In this document: piece by piece, positions 61,115-64,000 of the stretch
Layout: every line of letters begins with the position of its first letter
Numbering within the stretch: the first letter of the stretch is position 1
Origin: Brevibacillus centrosporus
Lineage (GTDB): Bacteria > Bacillota > Bacilli > Brevibacillales > Brevibacillaceae
Direction: 5' to 3'
Assembly: GCF_003710815.1 (NCBI RefSeq)
Contig: NZ_RHHP01000015.1
Location: forward strand, 1-64,000
Length of the DNA: 64,000 nucleotides
Position numbers and translations under genes: made by a program
The notes under the pieces: model-generated
The model's input: the letters and a program-made list of their open reading frames with translations, nothing else
Told to the model about the DNA's origin: nothing
Database searches by the model: none

Positions 61115-61312
61115 ATGGATTTTCAAGATAAATTGCAATCGCTCTTGGGCGAAACGGTAGAAGTTATTACAGGCATACAAGTGACCACTGGGGTATTGAT
61201 TCGAGTGACTGACAGCACCGCGACCGTATTGACTTCCGGTGCATCCGGGTACGGAAACGCACAGAACGTGGTCTTTCAACTGGATCGTATCACGTATGTG
61301 AGGCTGGTTTAA
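61115..61312 (+). CDS. Second small DUF2642-like protein
   Basis: 65 residues, starting MDFQDKLQSLLGETVEVITG; the remainder (VTTGVLIRVTDSTATVLTSG, VVFQLDRITYVRLV) again fits a single Sm-like beta barrel. AAAGGAGGA precedes ATG 61115. It is similar in fold pattern to the preceding gene, probably an old tandem duplication. Only three bases separate it from the glycosyltransferase gene. Confidence 0.72.
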   Translation: MDFQDKLQSLLGETVEVITGIQVTTGVLIRVTDSTATVLTSGASGYGNAQNVVFQLDRITYVRLV

Positions 61313-61315
61313 GTA

Positions 61316-62887
61316 ATGGGGACGCGCAGGCTGACAGGCGAAGAGAAAATACTGTCTGTCATCCTTACCGCTACTTATTCGATCCAGCATGTGCAGCGAC
61401 AGATGGAGGCCAGTCTGAAACTGGCCCCTCTGGAAATCATTCTGGTCTCGGCTGCGCATTTGCTTGGCGAGTTTCCCGACTCTATTGCGGCATGTTGTAG
61501 CGTGCACGGAGCCGATCAGTTAGAGAGTCCTTTTTCGGCAAGAGCCATCGGAGCTGCCCAGGCGAGGGGGGACATCCTGCTGTTTCTTGGTGAAGACCGA
61601 TTTTACCCCGTATCCAGCTTGCAGCGATTTCTCTTTCCCCTTCACTATCAGCAAGTCGACTTGATGCTTTCCGAGGAAGTCGTCAGAGAGCGTGGCAGGC
61701 AACGGGCAGAGCCCGTCCGAGGTATCAGTCAGCTGCTCAATGAAGCGTACGGTCATCCGGAATGGCGGGAAGCGAGCCTGGTAAATACGCCGCATGCCTT
61801 TGCCAAAAAAGTCTTGAGCAAGATTCCAGCAGAAGAGCTTGCCCATCCAGCACAGTCCTTTCGCAAGCTGTTTCCGAGCGGGATTCTCATACGAACAATG
61901 CCTTTGGAATCTTTACAGGAGTGGGTGCCCTTCCAGCCAGAGCTGCTGGGGGCATGCCTGTCAGAGCTATCCGTCTGGGAGCAGGCTGTCATCGAGGAAC
62001 AGGTAGCTGCGTTTTCCTGTCTGCCCTTCCGAGGGGGGCTCGAGGATGGTCAAAGAAAAAGAGAAGTAGCTGAGCAGTACGCACAGCAGAGGGGCCAGAC
62101 ACCGCTTCACCAAGTAAGGCAATGGGGAAAATGGCCCTTGCGATCGACGAAGCGCTACGGGGAAGACCGGCTTTCCGTCATTATCCCCGCGTGCAACGAA
62201 GAGCGGACGATCGGGAATGTCCTGCGGGAAGTGCTGCAGCTTGCTCCGGCTGAAATCATTGTGGTCGTAAATGGATCCAGTGATCAGACGGCAAGAATCG
62301 CACAGGAGCATGGTGTCACGACCGTAGAAATAGCAGAGCCTTTGGGAGTAGATACGGGTCGAGCAGTGGGAGCCAGTCTCGCCCGAGGAGACATTTTGTT
62401 GTTCGTGGATGCAGATTTCGTCATCCCGGCCATGGATCTGTATCCGTTTGTACGTGCTTGCCAGCATCGTGTCGAGGTAGCCCTCAATGATCAACGGCGG
62501 TTCCTTTCAGGTGTCTCTTCGCGGGATGGAGTGCTGGCAGCCAGGCAAGCGTTGAATGCAGCGATCAATCGCAAAGGGCTGGGGCAAGGCTCCATGCTGG
62601 TCGTACCGTTTGCCTTGCGCCGCGAGTCTTTTGCTCCGATCGGTTGGCAGTTGATGGTCTGTCCACCTAAAGCGCAGGCAGCGGCAGCCTTAGCCGGTTT
62701 GGACATAAGGCTGGTGCACGAAGTAGACAGCTTTGCCCGCAATCGGATTCGCCCGGACAAAAACCTCGCCACTTCCCGGAGGTCATTGGCATTTCAACAG
62801 ATTTTGGGTGATCATATCGAGGCTTTTCAACTATTAGCAGAAAGTGGTGCGAAAATATGGAAACAGAGCGTGAAAGCGGGCTGGTGA
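61316..62887 (+). CDS. Tandem GT2-type glycosyltransferase
   Basis: 523 residues with two GT-A-like halves. The first (about 13-130; SVILTATYSIQHVQRQMEAS, ARGDILLFLGEDRFYP) is degenerate. The second (about 285-420) has RLSVIIPACNEERTIGNVLR, VVNGSSDQTARIA and the DxD motif in ILLFVDADFVIP. The second half probably transfers an NDP-sugar; the first may be structural. It lies three bases after the small Sm-like gene and overlaps the next glycosyltransferase gene, forming one operon. Confidence 0.85.
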   Translation: MGTRRLTGEEKILSVILTATYSIQHVQRQMEASLKLAPLEIILVSAAHLLGEFPDSIAACCSVHGADQLESPFSARAIGAAQARGDILLFLGEDRFYPVSSLQRFLFPLHYQQVDLMLSEEVVRERGRQRAEPVRGISQLLNEAYGHPEWREASLVNTPHAFAKKVLSKIPAEELAHPAQSFRKLFPSGILIRTMPLESLQEWVPFQPELLGACLSELSVWEQAVIEEQVAAFSCLPFRGGLEDGQRKREVAEQYAQQRGQTPLHQVRQWGKWPLRSTKRYGEDRLSVIIPACNEERTIGNVLREVLQLAPAEIIVVVNGSSDQTARIAQEHGVTTVEIAEPLGVDTGRAVGASLARGDILLFVDADFVIPAMDLYPFVRACQHRVEVALNDQRRFLSGVSSRDGVLAARQALNAAINRKGLGQGSMLVVPFALRRESFAPIGWQLMVCPPKAQAAAALAGLDIRLVHEVDSFARNRIRPDKNLATSRRSLAFQQILGDHIEAFQLLAESGAKIWKQSVKAGW

Positions 62888-63425
62888 GCGTAGTCATCAC
62901 GAATTATAACCGTGGCGACTACGTGCTAGAGTGCCTGAACAGCATTCTTTCGCAGACCTATCAAAAGTGGGAAATGATCTTTATCGACGATGCTTCCACA
63001 GATGATTCTGTCGCCATCGTTTACGAGTGGCTGCAGCGGAATGAAGCGTCACTCCGGGATCATCAGGTCGTGATTCAACAACTGCCGCGCAACATCGGTT
63101 TTGCAGGTGCAATCAACATGGGGTTCTATTTGGCAAAAGGAGAATACATCGCGGTTCAGGATTCGGATGATTACTCCCACCCTTTGCGCTTGGAGCGGGA
63201 GGGCATTGCGTTTGCCATGGAACGATTCTGTTTCGCGGGCGATTGTTTGATCAAATCGGCGGACCTACGCGACGGATCAATGGGGCAGAGGATTACGAAT
63301 TTATCGCCAAAAGCTTGAATGCCCGAGCGAATATCGAGAATCTTCCGGAGGCGCTCTATTACTATCGGCTTCATGCCCATCAACGTTCGACCAAGTACTA
63401 TCGGAGAAAGGAGAGCAAAGGATGA
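62857..63425 (+). pseudogene. GT2 glycosyltransferase broken by an internal deletion
   Basis: The first frame (62857 to about 63205) is a good GT2 start: SVVITNYNRGDYVLECLNSI, FIDDASTDDS, and the DxD-type VQDSDDYSHPLRLERE. Then the frame loses sense. In another frame, from about 63207, HCVCHGTILFRGRLFDQIGG and GAEDYEFIAKSLNARANIEN, ending at 63425, is the normal GT2 acceptor-side end. In intact relatives some 60-70 residues lie between, so about 200 bases and the frame have been lost. A functional enzyme is unlikely. Confidence 0.78.
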
Positions 63426-64000
63426 GCAGCCGTGTATTGATGGTTCTGGACAGTATGGGAACAGGTGGAACGGAAACGTACGCCCAAAGTCTCGGCAAAC
63501 CGTTTGTAGAAAAGGGAGTACGCTTGCATTATGCGGGAGCAGACGGTCCGTTCCATCAGGAGTTTATCCGTGCGGGTTACCAAGTTCATCTGGTGGCGTC
63601 GGACCTACAGCCGCTGACGGAGAGGAAAAAAGTGCTGAAGCAAGCCTACCAGAAGGTCATGGAGCAGGAGCAAATCTCTATCGTACACGTGCATCAGGCC
63701 CCCTCGGGAATCCTCGCCGCAAATGCAGCCAATGAACTGGGAATTCCCGTCGTCTTCACGATGCACGGGACGTATTATCCGCACGAGGAAGCCATCGAGC
63801 TTGCTCAACTATGTGACGCCATAATCAGTGTAAGCAAACCGGTCCAACGCTATTGGCTTGCCAAAGGAATTACATCGACGGTCATTTCCAACGGTGTCGA
63901 TCTGGAAAGGTTTCACCCAGAGGCAAGTGATCGTGCTCGCGGAACCTTTTTGTCAAATGTCCCGGAAGATGCGACCGTCGTGACCTATGTGAGCAGATTG
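63422..64000 (+). CDS. GT4-family glycosyltransferase, N-terminal part (runs off the window)
   Basis: The frame is open from ATG 63422 to the window end (193 residues so far). MSSRVLMVLDSMGTGGTETY, VHVHQAPSGILAANAANELG, FTMHGTYYPHEE and ISNGVDLERFHPEA are typical of GT-B glycosyltransferases (acceptor-binding half). The ATG overlaps the stop of the broken GT2 frame in ATGA. It continues the glycosylation cluster beyond the window. Confidence 0.9.
   Translation, partial: MSSRVLMVLDSMGTGGTETYAQSLGKPFVEKGVRLHYAGADGPFHQEFIRAGYQVHLVASDLQPLTERKKVLKQAYQKVMEQEQISIVHVHQAPSGILAANAANELGIPVVFTMHGTYYPHEEAIELAQLCDAIISVSKPVQRYWLAKGITSTVISNGVDLERFHPEASDRARGTFLSNVPEDATVVTYVSRL

Noticed and set aside
1..64000. 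CRISPR arrays, prophage or complete insertion sequences
   Set aside because: No regularly spaced direct repeats, phage structural genes or transposase frames were seen.

Overview
The window looks like chromosomal DNA of an endospore-forming, motile Firmicute of the Paenibacillaceae, most likely Brevibacillus. Pointers are a gerA-gerB-gerC germination operon, a YheC/YheD ATP-grasp spore protein, a KinB-like sporulation kinase, a YjcZ-type 28-residue peptide, an SLH surface protein, FosB, several chemoreceptors, moderate GC, GGAGG ribosome sites and frequent GTG/TTG starts. This assignment is inferred from gene content; no rRNA or other marker is present.

Layout. 1-5.1 kb: intracellular trypsin-like protease, wreck of a globin-coupled chemoreceptor, fosB, two unknown small proteins, tRNA-Leu(CAA), DJ-1/PfpI protein. 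5.1-9.2 kb (minus): germinant receptor operon with an extra 50-codon membrane-protein gene. 9.4-15 kb: two coupled dynamin-like GTPases (a split form of Bacillus DynA), then an SLH protein. 15-19.2 kb: membrane protein, deleted putP, lipoprotein, cold-shock protein, MocR-type regulator. 19.3-30.6 kb: thyA-dfrA, remnants of a large surface protein, M20 amidohydrolase, YheCD, cimA, and a MmyB-type regulator divergent from an extra FabF plus a DHA2 efflux pump. 30.7-42.6 kb: YfkK-like protein, U32 RNA-hydroxylation protein, a KinB-like kinase/57-aa protein/OppA operon, TetR, acetyltransferase, chemoreceptor, RelQ-PepV. 42.6-49.6 kb: nested inverted-repeat element, DEAD-box helicase, Lrp-LysE, zinc-ribbon protein, rRNA methyltransferase, membrane protein plus soluble chemoreceptor. 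49.6-59.4 kb: c-di-GMP-I riboswitch controlling an aldehyde dehydrogenase and a soluble chemoreceptor, secreted protein, methyltransferase, YjcZ peptide, HPPD, LytS-LytT. 59.5-64 kb: PD-(D/E)XK/winged-helix protein, two small Sm-like (DUF2642-like) proteins and the start of a glycosyltransferase cluster that leaves the window.

Two themes cut across the window. First, an 82-85 bp two-hairpin repeat occurs four times (4405, 13072, 14993, 52322), always in the same orientation and each time 2-4 bases after the T-tract of a rho-independent terminator; its GC-rich hairpin shows a compensatory base change. Second, at least four genes (globin chemoreceptor, putP, a surface protein, a GT2 glycosyltransferase) keep recognisable ends but have lost internal segments and reading frame, suggesting decay by internal deletion, or assembly collapse that should be excluded.

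Spore biology (germination, phosphorelay, spore surface) and chemotaxis/second-messenger signalling (three intact chemoreceptors, c-di-GMP riboswitch, alarmone synthetase, LytS-LytT) dominate the intact genes.
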